From assembly GCF_007741475.1 (NCBI RefSeq), contig NZ_CP036261.1, positions 4,093,798 to 4,157,797 of the forward strand: a stretch of 64,000 nucleotides of DNA, written 5' to 3'. The number at the start of each line of letters is the position of its first letter. Within the stretch, counting starts at the first letter, position 1. The translations under genes were made by a program, and so were the position numbers. Shown here in pieces: positions 1-9,069 of the stretch. Source of the stretch: Rosistilla ulvae. Its GTDB lineage: Bacteria > Planctomycetota > Planctomycetia > Pirellulales > Pirellulaceae. The notes below the pieces were generated by a model. That model was not told where the DNA came from, searched no databases, and saw only the letters and a list, made by a program, of their open reading frames with translations.

Positions 1-2
1 CG

Positions 3-245
3 TGGGAGTTTCCCGAGAATCCGTTCAGCGAATCGTTCGACCGCGTCGATGCGGCGGTCGCCAAAAAGCAAGCGTATGAGACGCTGCAGGTGAAGAAGAA
101 CTTCCACGGTCCAGAAGGGCGAAAGGACTTCGACGCCGCCGTCAAGGAAACCGAAGCGGTCCGAAAACCGCTAGCCGATGCGATCGCCGATGCCATGCAA
201 CCAGTGACGCATCAGATCGCGATCCGCCAAGTCGCAGGCGAATGA
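3..245 (+). CDS. C-terminal fragment of an unrecognised protein
   Basis: An open frame enters from the left edge and stops with TGA at 243-245, giving about 80 residues. The tail is charged and probably helical (FDAAVKETEAVRKPLADAI), has no membrane segment and no motif that I recognise. Its composition is like that of the GC-rich housekeeping genes. The stop lies 78 bp before the convergent PH-domain gene. The family cannot be named without the missing N-terminus. Confidence 0.55.
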   Translation, partial: WEFPENPFSESFDRVDAAVAKKQAYETLQVKKNFHGPEGRKDFDAAVKETEAVRKPLADAIADAMQPVTHQIAIRQVAGE

Positions 246-323
246 GTTCGATAGCCTAAAGCTGCGACCATCGCAAGCGCCCCAGTGGTGCTGGTGGGCC
301 ATGAAACAGCGTTTGCGTTGACA

Positions 324-1043
324 TCAAAGACATTTGATCTCGTCGCGGATCTCGCACAACATCGCCAGGTGCCTTGGCGAAAATCCGCTTGTCGGCGACG
401 CGGGGCGGTCGTCTCCCAATCCTGCCGAGCGTGACTGACTGACGCGCGACATGATCTGTTCGCGTAGCTCGGCTGCGTCTTCGATCCCTTGAACCAGCAG
501 CTTGTTGCCGCTGGCGAATGGACTCTCGGCCTCCCCCTGCGACGAACCCGCGGTTTCGACGACGATCTCCGAGATCCCAAACAGATGCTGCAGCGGACCG
601 CGTCGCAGATAGACGTTCTGCACATTTTCAAACGTGATCGTATGCTCATAGATCACCCAGATCCCACGCCGGGCTCGCAGGCTGCGGTCGGTGATCACGT
701 ACCACATCGTGTCATAGCGAAGATGGAGCGCGATGTAAGCGACCAGATGCCCGACAAGCAACAGCGGAATCGCGATTCCTGTCAGCACCAGCGCGAGCTT
801 GTCAGCTTCGATCGCCACCACGCCCAACGCGACAGCGATCAAGAGGTCGATGACGACGGCGACGACCCAAAAATTGAACTTCAGATAGCTCAAGAACGCC
901 CGCGAGGGTTGGAAGCTGCGATAGAAATCGCCGTCGGCAACGGGCAGCGTCGGCGGATGATCGGGAACGCGAAAGCAATCGACGAGAATTTTCCAAACGC
1001 CGCGATAGATCCACGGCGAGGATCGAGCAACGGGAGCTGTCAT
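324..1043 (-). CDS. Membrane-flanked PH-domain protein (bPH2/DUF304 type)
   Basis: This 239-residue protein has two hydrophobic segments at about residues 53-78 and 83-108. They are followed by a bacterial PH-like (bPH2, formerly DUF304) domain at about 112-175, with the typical 'YVITDRSLRARRG' and 'ITFENVQNVYLRRGPLQ' strands. A low-complexity charged tail follows. The start ATG at 1043 overlaps the stop of the upstream gene by four bases (ATGA), so the two are translationally coupled. Pairs of such genes resemble YdbS/YdbT, membrane proteins of poorly known function. Family assignment is firm; the role is unknown. Confidence 0.8.
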   Translation of the reverse strand: MTAPVARSSPWIYRGVWKILVDCFRVPDHPPTLPVADGDFYRSFQPSRAFLSYLKFNFWVVAVVIDLLIAVALGVVAIEADKLALVLTGIAIPLLLVGHLVAYIALHLRYDTMWYVITDRSLRARRGIWVIYEHTITFENVQNVYLRRGPLQHLFGISEIVVETAGSSQGEAESPFASGNKLLVQGIEDAAELREQIMSRVSQSRSAGLGDDRPASPTSGFSPRHLAMLCEIRDEIKCL

Positions 1044-1561
1044 GTCTCGTCTCCCGCCGGCTCGTTTCGAATCCGTCGCAGTTCGTTGCGGATCTCGGTC
1101 AACACGCCCAACACGTCATCCTCGCCATCATCCGATTCGGAATCAAGCGTCTCGTTCCGCGCCCCTCGCATCTGGGCATACAGGAAATCGCGTAGCGGTT
1201 CGGGAGCGCGGATCCCTTCGATCTGCATCGTCGCCCCGGCGGTTCCCGAAGCGGTCTGCAGCGGCAATTTGGAAAGTCCCATCCAGCGTTCGACGATGTT
1301 CCGCGTGACGTGGATGTCTTGTAAACGTCGATACGTGAGATGAACCTCGCGTCGAAAAAAGTACCCCCAACACATCGAGACGCCCGTGTCGTCGAATCGA
1401 TAGCGAAGTGTCTTGAATCGAATCCACAACGGGAGAAAGACAAACGGAAACCCGACGACGGTGCAGGCCGCGACCAACAGGTAATAGACCAGCAGCGAAT
1501 CGTCTGGACGCGTGATCTTCGACGCGTCAAAGGGTTGCGGCGGCGGAGGCGATTCGGTCAC
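1040..1561 (-). CDS. Second bPH2/DUF304 PH-domain membrane protein
   Basis: The product has 173 residues. After a proline-rich cytosolic start comes a hydrophobic hairpin at about residues 23-50. The bPH2 domain follows: 'LRYRFDDTGVSMCWGYFF' begins it, and 'RRLQDIHVTRNIVERWMGL' is the second conserved block. It is the first gene of a two-gene operon with the other PH-domain protein (ATGA overlap), so the two probably form one membrane complex. The C-terminus is acidic. Both strands of evidence, domain and context, agree on family but not on function. Confidence 0.8.
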   Translation of the reverse strand: MTESPPPPQPFDASKITRPDDSLLVYYLLVAACTVVGFPFVFLPLWIRFKTLRYRFDDTGVSMCWGYFFRREVHLTYRRLQDIHVTRNIVERWMGLSKLPLQTASGTAGATMQIEGIRAPEPLRDFLYAQMRGARNETLDSESDDGEDDVLGVLTEIRNELRRIRNEPAGDET

Positions 1562-1573
1562 GTCGATTCTCGT

Positions 1574-2485
1574 TTACAAAAGGTTTTCGAGGTAGGATCG
1601 CGATCGGTTGATCTCAGCGGTCACTTCGGCCGTCGTCTCCAAAATCGGAATCCCCCGCGGCACCGGATGCATAAAGATCTCGGTCCAGCCGCTGAACTTG
1701 GTCTCGACCAACGCGTCGACCAGCGGTCCAAAATCGAGCTCGCCTCGCCCCGGCATTTGCAGCAATTCCTGTGACTTCGGCAGCTTCTTCATGCATCCCA
1801 TCCCGTATTGCCAGGCATAAAAGACCGACAACCGATCGCCGAGAGACTTAATCAGTTCGGCCAATGCTTCGGAGTCTTGGTCCAAATGATACGGTGCCAA
1901 AGCAATTCCCAGATGATCGCTGGGACACAGATCGATCAGCCACCGCAGCGAATCGGGAGATTCGATCAAATTGTTGCCGTGGTTTTCGATAGCGATCGTG
2001 ACGCCCGTCTCTTCCGCCACCGCAAGATGCGGTTTCATCTGTTCGACAAACTTCGCCACCCCGCGCTTCAGTTCACCTCCCTGCAATCCCTTGGGCCCCT
2101 TGCCGCCGGTTACGATGGTGGAACAGCCGAGGCGTTGTGCCAGCCGCATCTCATCCTGCAGTCCAAACGGCCCCAGCTTGTACTGCGTGATACAGCCCAG
2201 CGGAACCTTATGTTGTTCCAGAAGTACCGCAAACGCCTCTTCTCCCATCGCATCCAACTGCTCGCGTTGATCGCCGTGCGCCTTGGGCCAGATGTCCAAC
2301 GCAACGGAGCCTGTCTTCGCGACTTCGGGCAGAATCTCGGCAACCGGAGCGTAGCCATACATGCACGAACCGAGCAGGTACTGGAACTGGAAATCGCGAT
2401 CGGCAGCACGCGCGAATTGAGGCAGCGCAAGAGCCGCCCCAGCGGCAGCGCAGGTGGCGGAGAAGTGGCGTCGAGAGACTTGCAT
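1574..2485 (-). CDS. Tat-exported sugar phosphate isomerase/epimerase-like TIM barrel
   Basis: This 303-residue protein begins with a twin-arginine signal (SRRHF at residues 4-8, then an Ala/Leu-rich segment ending near 27). The rest is a xylose-isomerase-like TIM barrel (AP endonuclease 2 superfamily), with 'AIENHGNN' carrying the usual metal-ligand glutamate and a later 'GRGELDFGPLVDAL' block. Planctomycetes have many exported members, often of unknown sugar specificity. It lies 12 bp from the upstream PH-domain gene's start on the same strand but is probably transcribed toward lower coordinates independently. The substrate is unknown. Confidence 0.8.
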   Translation of the reverse strand: MQVSRRHFSATCAAAGAALALPQFARAADRDFQFQYLLGSCMYGYAPVAEILPEVAKTGSVALDIWPKAHGDQREQLDAMGEEAFAVLLEQHKVPLGCITQYKLGPFGLQDEMRLAQRLGCSTIVTGGKGPKGLQGGELKRGVAKFVEQMKPHLAVAEETGVTIAIENHGNNLIESPDSLRWLIDLCPSDHLGIALAPYHLDQDSEALAELIKSLGDRLSVFYAWQYGMGCMKKLPKSQELLQMPGRGELDFGPLVDALVETKFSGWTEIFMHPVPRGIPILETTAEVTAEINRSRSYLENLL

Positions 2486-3080
2486 GAGAGATCAATCACG
2501 GTGTTGGGGGACAACGAAAGCTCCCGACGCCCATCGCGTCGAAAGCAGCCGACGCGGAGATTATACCCACCTGCGCCCCCCTATTCCCAAGTTTTTGCCG
2601 CTCGCCGGGACCGCCCTACCGGTCAGTTCCGGACGAATGCATGTTTTCATTTCCCCATCCAATGCAGCCTTCGGGAATCGCCATCGCTCCCCCACGCTGT
2701 GAGACTGTCGATTTCGAACGCTGCCTGCCCGAGTCTCTCGGCCCACTCTGACACGTGTCGGATCTCGACATCTTTCTCATGGAAGTGTCAAGGCCCTACC
2801 CACCCCAACTGAATTGACACATGCCACCACACTAACCAGGCTATTGTCAGCTTTGACACCACCGCAAACGGCAAGTTGACAAAAGGGCTTGCCTGGTGAA
2901 ATCCGAACGTTAGCGGTCGATCGTGCACCGCGAACTAGTGAGAACAAGTAAATTCTTCTTTCTTACCCGGTCGTTCAGGTGAGAAACATAGTTATCCGAT
3001 TGAAATCCTGCGAGGTTGAACTCGCTATAACATTCACAATGTTTTTCAACTACCACCAACATTATCGAGGTTAACACGAA
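2486..3080. other. Intergenic, 595 bp, no gene; composition shift
   Basis: No convincing ORF on either strand. Sequence becomes AT-richer from about 2800. Three TTGACA-like hexamers occur at about 2815, 2850 and 2875. A weak -10-like TATAAC at 3026-3031 lies 50 bp before the next gene; its best upstream TTGAAA (3000) is 20 bp away, too far for a confident sigma-70 promoter. This marks the left edge of the accessory stretch. Confidence 0.5.
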
Positions 3081-3644
3081 ATGGCAGCTACTGAATGGTT
3101 TTACTTCGTTGGCGACGAACAAATCGGGCCGATAGCGACTGAAGAGCTTAAGCGACTGGCCGCTGACGGAACGATCAGCCCTGAGACAGAAGTATGGAAC
3201 GAAGGAATGCCTAGCCGAAGAGTCGCTAGCGCTCTTAATGGACTGTTCCCTAAGTCGGGGCCCGGTGTGTCCGCACCACCACCGAGCCGAAAATCGCCGG
3301 AGGCGGTTCGCACCGCACTAAAAGCGTCAGATAACGTGTCGAAAAAGCTTTGGTTTCTTGACCTCAAGTTTGAACAATTCGCAACTCCACGTCTAATTGG
3401 ATTTCTGTTCGCCGCTAGTTTGCTGTTACTCGTTCTTTTGGGCGTCGGTTCGATAGGCTATGCGCTTTTGAACTATCCCGTTCTTCAGGCGGCGATCATT
3501 TCTGTTGTAACGATTATCTATCTCTTCATACTTGCCGTTGGCATGCGGGTCTTTTTTGAGGGTTGTTTGCTTATGTTCCGAATGACAGAGCACCTATCCA
3601 ATCTCCGGCATTTGCGTCCAGAAGACGATCTTATTTCCAAGTAA
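3081..3644 (+). CDS. GYF_2 (DUF4339) plus DUF4282-like membrane protein
   Basis: The protein has 187 residues. Residues 3-53 form a GYF_2/DUF4339 domain: 'EWFYFVGDEQIGPIATEELK', then the Trp of 'ETEVWNEGM', a module thought to bind proline-rich peptides. A Ser/Pro linker follows. Residues 88-185 hold two transmembrane helices and match the DUF4282 pattern (short cytosolic stretch, two helices, 'GMRVFFE' after the second). GAGG lies 10 bp before the ATG. Genes with this architecture are common, functionally uncharacterised membrane proteins. Codon use is AT-richer than in the flanking housekeeping genes. Confidence 0.7.
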   Translation: MAATEWFYFVGDEQIGPIATEELKRLAADGTISPETEVWNEGMPSRRVASALNGLFPKSGPGVSAPPPSRKSPEAVRTALKASDNVSKKLWFLDLKFEQFATPRLIGFLFAASLLLLVLLGVGSIGYALLNYPVLQAAIISVVTIIYLFILAVGMRVFFEGCLLMFRMTEHLSNLRHLRPEDDLISK

Positions 3645-3693
3645 TCCCCAATCATTTTGTTTGCAAACGCAGTGCGACGTGGAAGGCTTAATA

Positions 3694-3894
3694 ATGAATA
3701 TGACTCCTGGTTCATGCTACCGCGTGACATCTAATGATAATGATGGCTCGGCCACGATGTTTCGGTACCTTGGTGACAATGGCTCCGGACAACAAAAAAT
3801 TGAAGTCCTAGACAGTTCAAGTGCCTGCAAGACGTTTGAGTGTTTAGTTCCGGGGGGGGTATACAACTTGCGATCCCGTAGACTGTCCGGATAA
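3694..3894 (+). CDS. Small orphan protein
   Basis: This 66-residue ORF starts at an ATG with GGAAGG seven bases upstream (3681-3686). An upstream TTG (3661) in frame would add 11 residues but has no ribosome site. The protein is soluble, with two cysteines ('SSACKTFECLV') and alternating hydrophobic strands suggesting a small beta barrel ('CYRVTSNDNDGSATMFRYLG', then 'QQKIEVLDSSSA'). It follows the GYF_2 gene by 49 bp on the same strand. No family is recognised. Confidence 0.5.
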   Translation: MNMTPGSCYRVTSNDNDGSATMFRYLGDNGSGQQKIEVLDSSSACKTFECLVPGGVYNLRSRRLSG

Positions 3895-4043
3895 CAACAT
3901 GTAAATCACAAATTCGGATAACAAAAAAATGCACGCGAGTTGCGGGTCGCGCGTTTCCTGATGGCGAGTCACTTGGCCGCACCCGCGTGATTTTAGTCGT
4001 TCGCCCAACATAGACCAACCGATCTCACAACGATGGGTACACT

Positions 4044-4745
4044 ATGCCGTGGATCATTTGTCCGAATTGTCTTAAACGAGAACTTGTATCGCTCGCAATC
4101 TGTGAGTCTTGGACAGTTGACGCAGTGGTCTATCTACCCGACGACTCTCCGTTATGGTTTTTGCACTGCGATACTTGTGATTCGTCGCGAGCCAACGGTT
4201 TCTATATGCGGATCGGTGTGGGAGCCGTAATCCAATTGCACAAACCAATGCAGGCTCAATTCGAAACGCTCAACCCAGGGATAAGTTATTGTGAATTCGA
4301 TCGTTGCCATGTTTTAGAACGCCACGTGTTGAGTCACGGACTGCACGTCTACCTAGCATCGAATGATACTGAGAACCGGGCCGTCATTCTCGATCCATGG
4401 GTACAAGGGGTGGACCAAACATTGACAGTTACAAACCGTGCGGCAGACAAATTTCGAGAATTTCTCGGGCGTGAGACTGCGAACTACCCAAACCATGTTC
4501 GACTCTTGGTCAACCATGATGATTCGACGGGGTATGTTCACGACCTGAAAATCGACAACGGTCCCATAGAGGAAACAGACTGGGGGCACGATATGCACGG
4601 CTTTGTGATCGCAATCGACTACGGGAGCTGGCCAAACGCGAAAGGCGCTACAGTCGACTGGGTCGTGCACGCGGACGGTAAGGCTGGATTCACCTTTGAC
4701 AATCCAAACGATTCGACATCACAGACCAGGCGAACCATTCGATAA
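4044..4745 (+). CDS. Zinc-ribbon protein with cysteine-less IscA/HesB-like domain
   Basis: The product has 233 residues. The N-terminus has a CPNC pair (C6, C9) and a CDTC pair (C42, C45), a probable zinc ribbon. A middle region of about 75 residues is unassigned. Residues 126-222 follow the A-type iron-sulfur carrier pattern: 'LTVTNRAADKFREFL' matches the first strand and helix of HesB/IscA, and 'GATVDWVVHADGKAGFTFDN' matches the GATIDY...GFxFxNPN signature. The family's metal-binding cysteines are absent: the first site reads DDSTGY, and after NPN there is no CGC. It therefore cannot bind a cluster in the known way. The HesB-like call is pattern matching by eye. Confidence 0.6.
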   Translation: MPWIICPNCLKRELVSLAICESWTVDAVVYLPDDSPLWFLHCDTCDSSRANGFYMRIGVGAVIQLHKPMQAQFETLNPGISYCEFDRCHVLERHVLSHGLHVYLASNDTENRAVILDPWVQGVDQTLTVTNRAADKFREFLGRETANYPNHVRLLVNHDDSTGYVHDLKIDNGPIEETDWGHDMHGFVIAIDYGSWPNAKGATVDWVVHADGKAGFTFDNPNDSTSQTRRTIR

Positions 4746-4838
4746 ACCTAGGTGGCGGAGCAAGGACCGCTTGAAACGGAAGAGCAACTCTCGCAATTCG
4801 GTGCTGGATATCGTGCTGCAACGTAAGAAGGTATTCGA

Positions 4839-5219
4839 ATGAAAGCACTCTGGGCTCACCATAGCGGTGTCTATATGTCGCGGAGTTTAAGGTGGTTATC
4901 ATTCCTGACAATCATGGTCGCCAACGTCATCGAGGCCTCTACGTCCGGAGGTATGGAGGAGCAGCCTCGGGACGCACTCGGTGTCGCACATTGATTGTTT
5001 CCGTTTCAAATCGCCACCTCATTGGTTTTAGGACTTCGATATTGGAAGGCTGATTCATGGAGACCGAATAAACTTTTTGTTGTGCTTCGAACACTCTTAT
5101 CCGGATGTGCTATTCTTAATTCGCTCTTATTGTGTTGATTGGTCTGGCAATGTATTAGCGTATCGCTCGCTGAATTGTCGAACAATGCAGTAAACCAGAG
5201 CGGAGGTGCCGTACAGGCA
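4839..5219 (+). pseudogene. Probable decayed small membrane protein (in-frame TGA codons)
   Basis: An ATG at 4839 has AGAAGG seven bases upstream and opens a 51-codon frame with a hydrophobic start (SLRWLSFLTIMVANVIEA), ending at TGA 4992. The same frame continues with a convincing hydrophobic stretch (FPFQIATSLVLGL, later LRTLLSGCAILNSLLL) to a second TGA near 5133, and then to a third at 5217-5219. Either this is a membrane gene interrupted by two nonsense codons, or two tiny ORFs happen to adjoin. Decay is the simpler reading. The remainder of 4746-5282 holds nothing else I can support. Confidence 0.3.
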
Positions 5220-5282
5220 TGAAAAGTACCAACTTCGCACAGCCCGGTTATGTCCGTCGTTATGCGATTTGAAGGTTCGCAA

Positions 5283-6140
5283 ATGAAAGAGACTGCTTAC
5301 CTGCTTCAATCCGCATTGATCAGCGCTTGGTGGGTTGGACTTGCGACCAATCGAACATTTTTCGATGCCTTCCAGTTTGACGAGATTCCACCAACGGCAT
5401 TCTGGGCTTTCTTCGCTCCCGATGTTGTCATAATCGGCGCCCTCTCTGCAATCCGCGCGTACCGGAAACTCCCCTCGCTTGAGCACATTGTCCTGGGAGC
5501 ATTTGGATACGCATCCTTGTATTGTGCGAACGCAACGTTTCTTACACACAGTGGATTCTTGCCCACCGGACTGATGTTGTTGGGACTTGGATACAACCTT
5601 TTCCTTTGTTTCAACGATTCTCTGTTTCGCAATGCCTCATCGAGCTTCTCTCTGAATGTCGCCAAGACTATAATTCAAATCGTTTGCATATGGATTTTGG
5701 CGTTGGCTGTCATCCCGTACATTATTTTGGATGCCTTCGAAGTTCTCTCGATGCCAAAACTTCAATTCCGCTTCTTTCTCGGTTTGCTTGTATTCACTTG
5801 TTGCAGCGCACTTGGATTGACGAGTTCCTACGTCATGGTTCGCGACGGTGCTGGAACTCCGCTTCCGCTCGATCAAACCAACGAACTGGTCGTGACGGGA
5901 CCTTATCACTATGTACGTAATCCGATGGCGATCGCTGGAATTGGTCAGGGGATCGCAATTGCAATAGTTTTTCAATCCATACCCATCTTGCTGTACGCAT
6001 TGCTCGGCGCGCTCGTGTGGCACCTTGTTGTTCGCCCAATCGAGGAACAGGACATGGTTTGGCGATTTGGTGACTCGTACTTGGAGTATCGGCGACGGGT
6101 TTCATGCTGGATACCGACATTCTGCCGACGCATCACCTAG
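5283..6140 (+). CDS. ICMT/PEMT-like membrane methyltransferase
   Basis: I chose the ATG at 5283 (GAAGG seven bases upstream) over an ATG 33 bp earlier; the product has about 285 residues. Several transmembrane helices precede the C-terminal isoprenylcysteine methyltransferase/phospholipid methyltransferase signature: 'LVVTGPYHYVRNPMAIAGI', then 'VVRPIEEQDMVWRFGDSYLE' and a closing 'YRRRV' segment. These supply the SAM-binding and catalytic motifs of the family. Bacterial members methylate small molecules or lipids, mostly undefined. It stands alone between the decayed ORF and a 286-bp gap with no gene. Confidence 0.75.
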   Translation: MKETAYLLQSALISAWWVGLATNRTFFDAFQFDEIPPTAFWAFFAPDVVIIGALSAIRAYRKLPSLEHIVLGAFGYASLYCANATFLTHSGFLPTGLMLLGLGYNLFLCFNDSLFRNASSSFSLNVAKTIIQIVCIWILALAVIPYIILDAFEVLSMPKLQFRFFLGLLVFTCCSALGLTSSYVMVRDGAGTPLPLDQTNELVVTGPYHYVRNPMAIAGIGQGIAIAIVFQSIPILLYALLGALVWHLVVRPIEEQDMVWRFGDSYLEYRRRVSCWIPTFCRRIT

Positions 6141-6426
6141 AAAACCAGTGTGCACAAGCCGCCTTCATCGCGCAGATTGAAGTAACCTGCACATCGGCGG
6201 TTTGGTATTCGTTGGCTGCAGCCAGAATTCAACGTCAACGTCTTGGCCGGGACAAATGATTGTTGCGATCAATGCTTGAAACGCCTCGTGTTGGTTTGCC
6301 ATCGCGGGCTTTATGGCTTTCGTTGACACGCTGTCACGAACGGTTGCCGGGATCAATCCTACCGACGTACGTTTTCAGCAGAGAGAGCATCAAGAGTTTC
6401 AGCAACCAAGGGAACAGCTCCCCCAG

Positions 6427-6840
6427 CTACTGATTCGATGACGCCAGTGCAAACGCCAGTTCGGTGCTCGGATTCATCTCGACGGTTGCAACCAATTCGC
6501 TGTCGACGTTGTACCGTTCCGGAAGTACCTGCCGGATCTGTCCGGGGACGTCTGGATCCAAGCCTTCGTTTTTGACAATTTCCACTCGATGAGTACCAGG
6601 TAGGATCTCGATTTCAAATCGCCCGGCCTCGATCGCTGCGATGAATTCCCCATCAGGAACATGGTGGTCACCAGGGTCGCTTGGAATAAACGAGATTTGC
6701 CCATAGTCTAGCGGTTGTTGATCAATCGTGACGGTCCCAAAAACGATTGTCATACCGGATTGCACAGGGAGTTCAGAATGTTCACACCCAAACAGTAAAG
6801 CTAGACCTGAGAACACTGTCAATTTCATATTCCTCATCAC
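6427..6840 (-). CDS. Small lipoprotein with carboxypeptidase-regulatory-like fold
   Basis: The 137-residue product has a lipoprotein signal ending LLFGC, so it is probably lipidated at that cysteine. The mature part has the planctomycete pattern 'VFGTVTIDQQPLDYGQISF' followed by an all-beta region with 'GRFEIEILPGTHRVEI'. It resembles the transthyretin-like/carboxypeptidase regulatory lipoproteins that usually follow DUF1559 genes in these bacteria. No DUF1559 gene is adjacent here, so it is a detached member. AT-rich codon use matches the surrounding accessory stretch. Confidence 0.7.
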   Translation of the reverse strand: MMRNMKLTVFSGLALLFGCEHSELPVQSGMTIVFGTVTIDQQPLDYGQISFIPSDPGDHHVPDGEFIAAIEAGRFEIEILPGTHRVEIVKNEGLDPDVPGQIRQVLPERYNVDSELVATVEMNPSTELAFALASSNQ

Positions 6841-7419
6841 TGCAAGATCTCCTTGATACCCAACTCAATTGGAACTGAAACACATTTGAACATTCGATGC
6901 TCCCAAACCGTCCGTTACTGGAATCCAACCTGAGCTGTAAGAGGGTGCCCGATGTTTGCAATTGACAACTACTAGCTGATCTCACAAGACTTTACGAGCT
7001 ACCCGAATGAAGAATTGACGCGGTGCGAGAACAACACGGGGGGATGATCTTGGGAGTCAAGCGATCTCGATTTCACGCGAGAAAATCACATCTTCCTGAA
7101 CACAAATTTGTGTGGGTCAGAACCCGACGGGTGCCTCGGTTTTCCAACCTTTGGTTCGACCATATTCAGTGGAGGGATACCCATTGGTAATGGGAAATGG
7201 GAGGAATACTCATCCTATCGTGGTATTACCCACCTATCCCGCAATTTCGGTTCTCGATAGGTTCATCGGCCCGGGTAGGTGCTTCATTTCGCGACGAGAG
7301 GCAGTGCCTGGCTTGTGGCAGCTTTAAAGGTTGCTTGCCGGATACCGGTTGATTCCCCAACGTGCGTAGAATGTGGTGTGTGCTGAATGCGAACCAAAAT
7401 GAGCCGCCCGTACTTCTGG
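6841..7419. other. Intergenic, 579 bp, no supported gene
   Basis: Short ORFs on both strands here lack ribosome sites and look random. A short inverted motif (ACCCATTGGTAATGGG) lies at about 7179-7194, between two minus-strand genes. Nothing else is recognised. Confidence 0.5.
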
Positions 7420-9069
7420 CTAGAAATTTGATACCACATTGCATTTTGGAAGTGCGGCCCGAATCTTTTCGACACCTTGTTTTGATACTCTCGTCCTGCG
7501 AATGTCCAATAGTGCAAGGGAATGCCGATCGTGGAGAGAAGCGAGTCCACGATCTGAAATTTTGCAATTGTTGATCACTAGCTGACGAAGTTTGGGAAGC
7601 GTCGCGAGGTGCGTCAGCCCTTCATCTGTCAAGTTTGTCTCAAAGGCATAGATTGAACTAAGATTGCGATTGGTGGCTAGCGTTTTCGCTCCCTGTTCTG
7701 TGAGAGCTTTTGTACCACCAATATTGATCGCAGTGATCTTGGGGAATTCGTTGGCGATCGTTTCGCAGGATTCCTCGGTGATTCGATTCCCCCAGATTCC
7801 AAGGTGCCATATGTTTGAGCACGCAGATAGTTTTTTGACGTCCGAGTCATTAAGGTGAGAATAGTTGCACTGGAATTCTTGCAAGGACTTCAAGCCGCAG
7901 ACTAAAGCAAATTGCTCAGGCATCATGGGGCGGTTGCCCCACCTGATCGTTTTGACGCTTCCGTCATCGTTGAAGTGGACGAAATCCGCCAGCGCAAACA
8001 GAGAAACGAAAACGGAGTTCACTCGAATGCCTAATTGTTTCCCCGCGTTGATCCCATTCGTAAAATCAATAGAGCGTGCCGATTCCTCCTTCAGGTTCTT
8101 CCGGCGCGTGCTACCGGAAACGATGCCAAGGTATTCATCTGTCTGTAGATCCGTAGCTTGCAGCTGAACTTGGCAAGTGATGCCTTTCGCGAGCATGTCG
8201 ACAGAGACAAGAACATCTGCTTTGGCTTCCTTGGCGATTTCGATATCGGGTACGTCACGGCTTGCAATCTGACGCTTGTCAGCGATCCGCTGTCGCATTA
8301 GTTCCGTTTGCTTTTTCGACACGACGTTGAAACCGTATCGGACCAACTCCGAGATGAGGTGAGCATGGAGAAAGTTCGCGTCATCGGTTAGGGAATCGGC
8401 ATCGGCGGATGGCTTCCATCGAGGCGGTGCGAGAACTATTCGTTTGGCTTGCTGCTCGATCTCTACTTGCCGTTTCATTGCGAAGGCGTCTATCACCTGT
8501 TGAGCATCTTCGTCCGTTGGCTCTGGGAAATTGATTGTACTTAGCCGTTCGGAAACGACCGTCAATGGGATCGCGTTGCCGAGTTGTTCGCGGATAATTC
8601 CCAACACTTCATCATTAGTAGGATCGACGATCGTCTCGGGATCTCCGAGCAAGACACAGCGACGGCCGGTTTCGACTCCGTCCTCCGATCCGCGATTCAC
8701 GAATACTCCTTTCTCGGAATTGTGGACGATGGTGGCTTCGAGTCGTCCAGCCTTCAATATCTTGCCGAGCTTCCACGCTGCGTAGGAAGCAAATGGGACG
8801 TGCGAATCAGCCAGTACTTCTTCGATGTCACCGACTCTTATTTCGATCGCCTTCTTTTTGAGGTTGACCGTCGTCGCGGCTGCAATGTCGAAGATCGACA
8901 ACTCATCCTCGCTTTCGTCGATGAGTGGGCCAAAGTATCTGTCGCCTGTCCAAGTATGGATTCGGACCATATTCGGCGAGGCGGCTTGGACGCTTGCGGG
9001 GAATCCGAAGTTGTGCGTGATAGCGCACAACAAGGCGAGACCAACAAATCGCAAATGAGTTTTGGACAT
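7420..9069 (-). CDS. Secreted protein with FlgT-C-like, CsgG/FlgO-like and LRR regions
   Basis: This 549-residue protein has a signal peptide ending near residue 28 (ASVQAA). Residues about 110-170 carry a pattern of the FlgT C-terminal type: 'GVFVNRGSEDGVETGRRCVL', then 'DEVLGIIREQ' and 'IPLTVVSERLS'. Residues about 205-315 resemble a CsgG/FlgO-like domain, with 'LISELVRYGFNVVSK' and 'KADVLVSVDMLAKG'. The C-terminal 150 residues are leucine-rich repeats with 'LTDEGLTHLATLPKLRQLVI' type units. The domain calls are by pattern only. This suggests a periplasmic or outer-membrane-associated binding protein. Codon use is AT-richer than in housekeeping genes. Confidence 0.6.
   Translation of the reverse strand: MSKTHLRFVGLALLCAITHNFGFPASVQAASPNMVRIHTWTGDRYFGPLIDESEDELSIFDIAAATTVNLKKKAIEIRVGDIEEVLADSHVPFASYAAWKLGKILKAGRLEATIVHNSEKGVFVNRGSEDGVETGRRCVLLGDPETIVDPTNDEVLGIIREQLGNAIPLTVVSERLSTINFPEPTDEDAQQVIDAFAMKRQVEIEQQAKRIVLAPPRWKPSADADSLTDDANFLHAHLISELVRYGFNVVSKKQTELMRQRIADKRQIASRDVPDIEIAKEAKADVLVSVDMLAKGITCQVQLQATDLQTDEYLGIVSGSTRRKNLKEESARSIDFTNGINAGKQLGIRVNSVFVSLFALADFVHFNDDGSVKTIRWGNRPMMPEQFALVCGLKSLQEFQCNYSHLNDSDVKKLSACSNIWHLGIWGNRITEESCETIANEFPKITAINIGGTKALTEQGAKTLATNRNLSSIYAFETNLTDEGLTHLATLPKLRQLVINNCKISDRGLASLHDRHSLALLDIRRTRVSKQGVEKIRAALPKCNVVSNF

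Noticed and set aside
6165-6356. Minus-strand ORF of 63 codons between the methyltransferase and lipoprotein genes
   Set aside because: It has no ribosome site and no recognisable feature.
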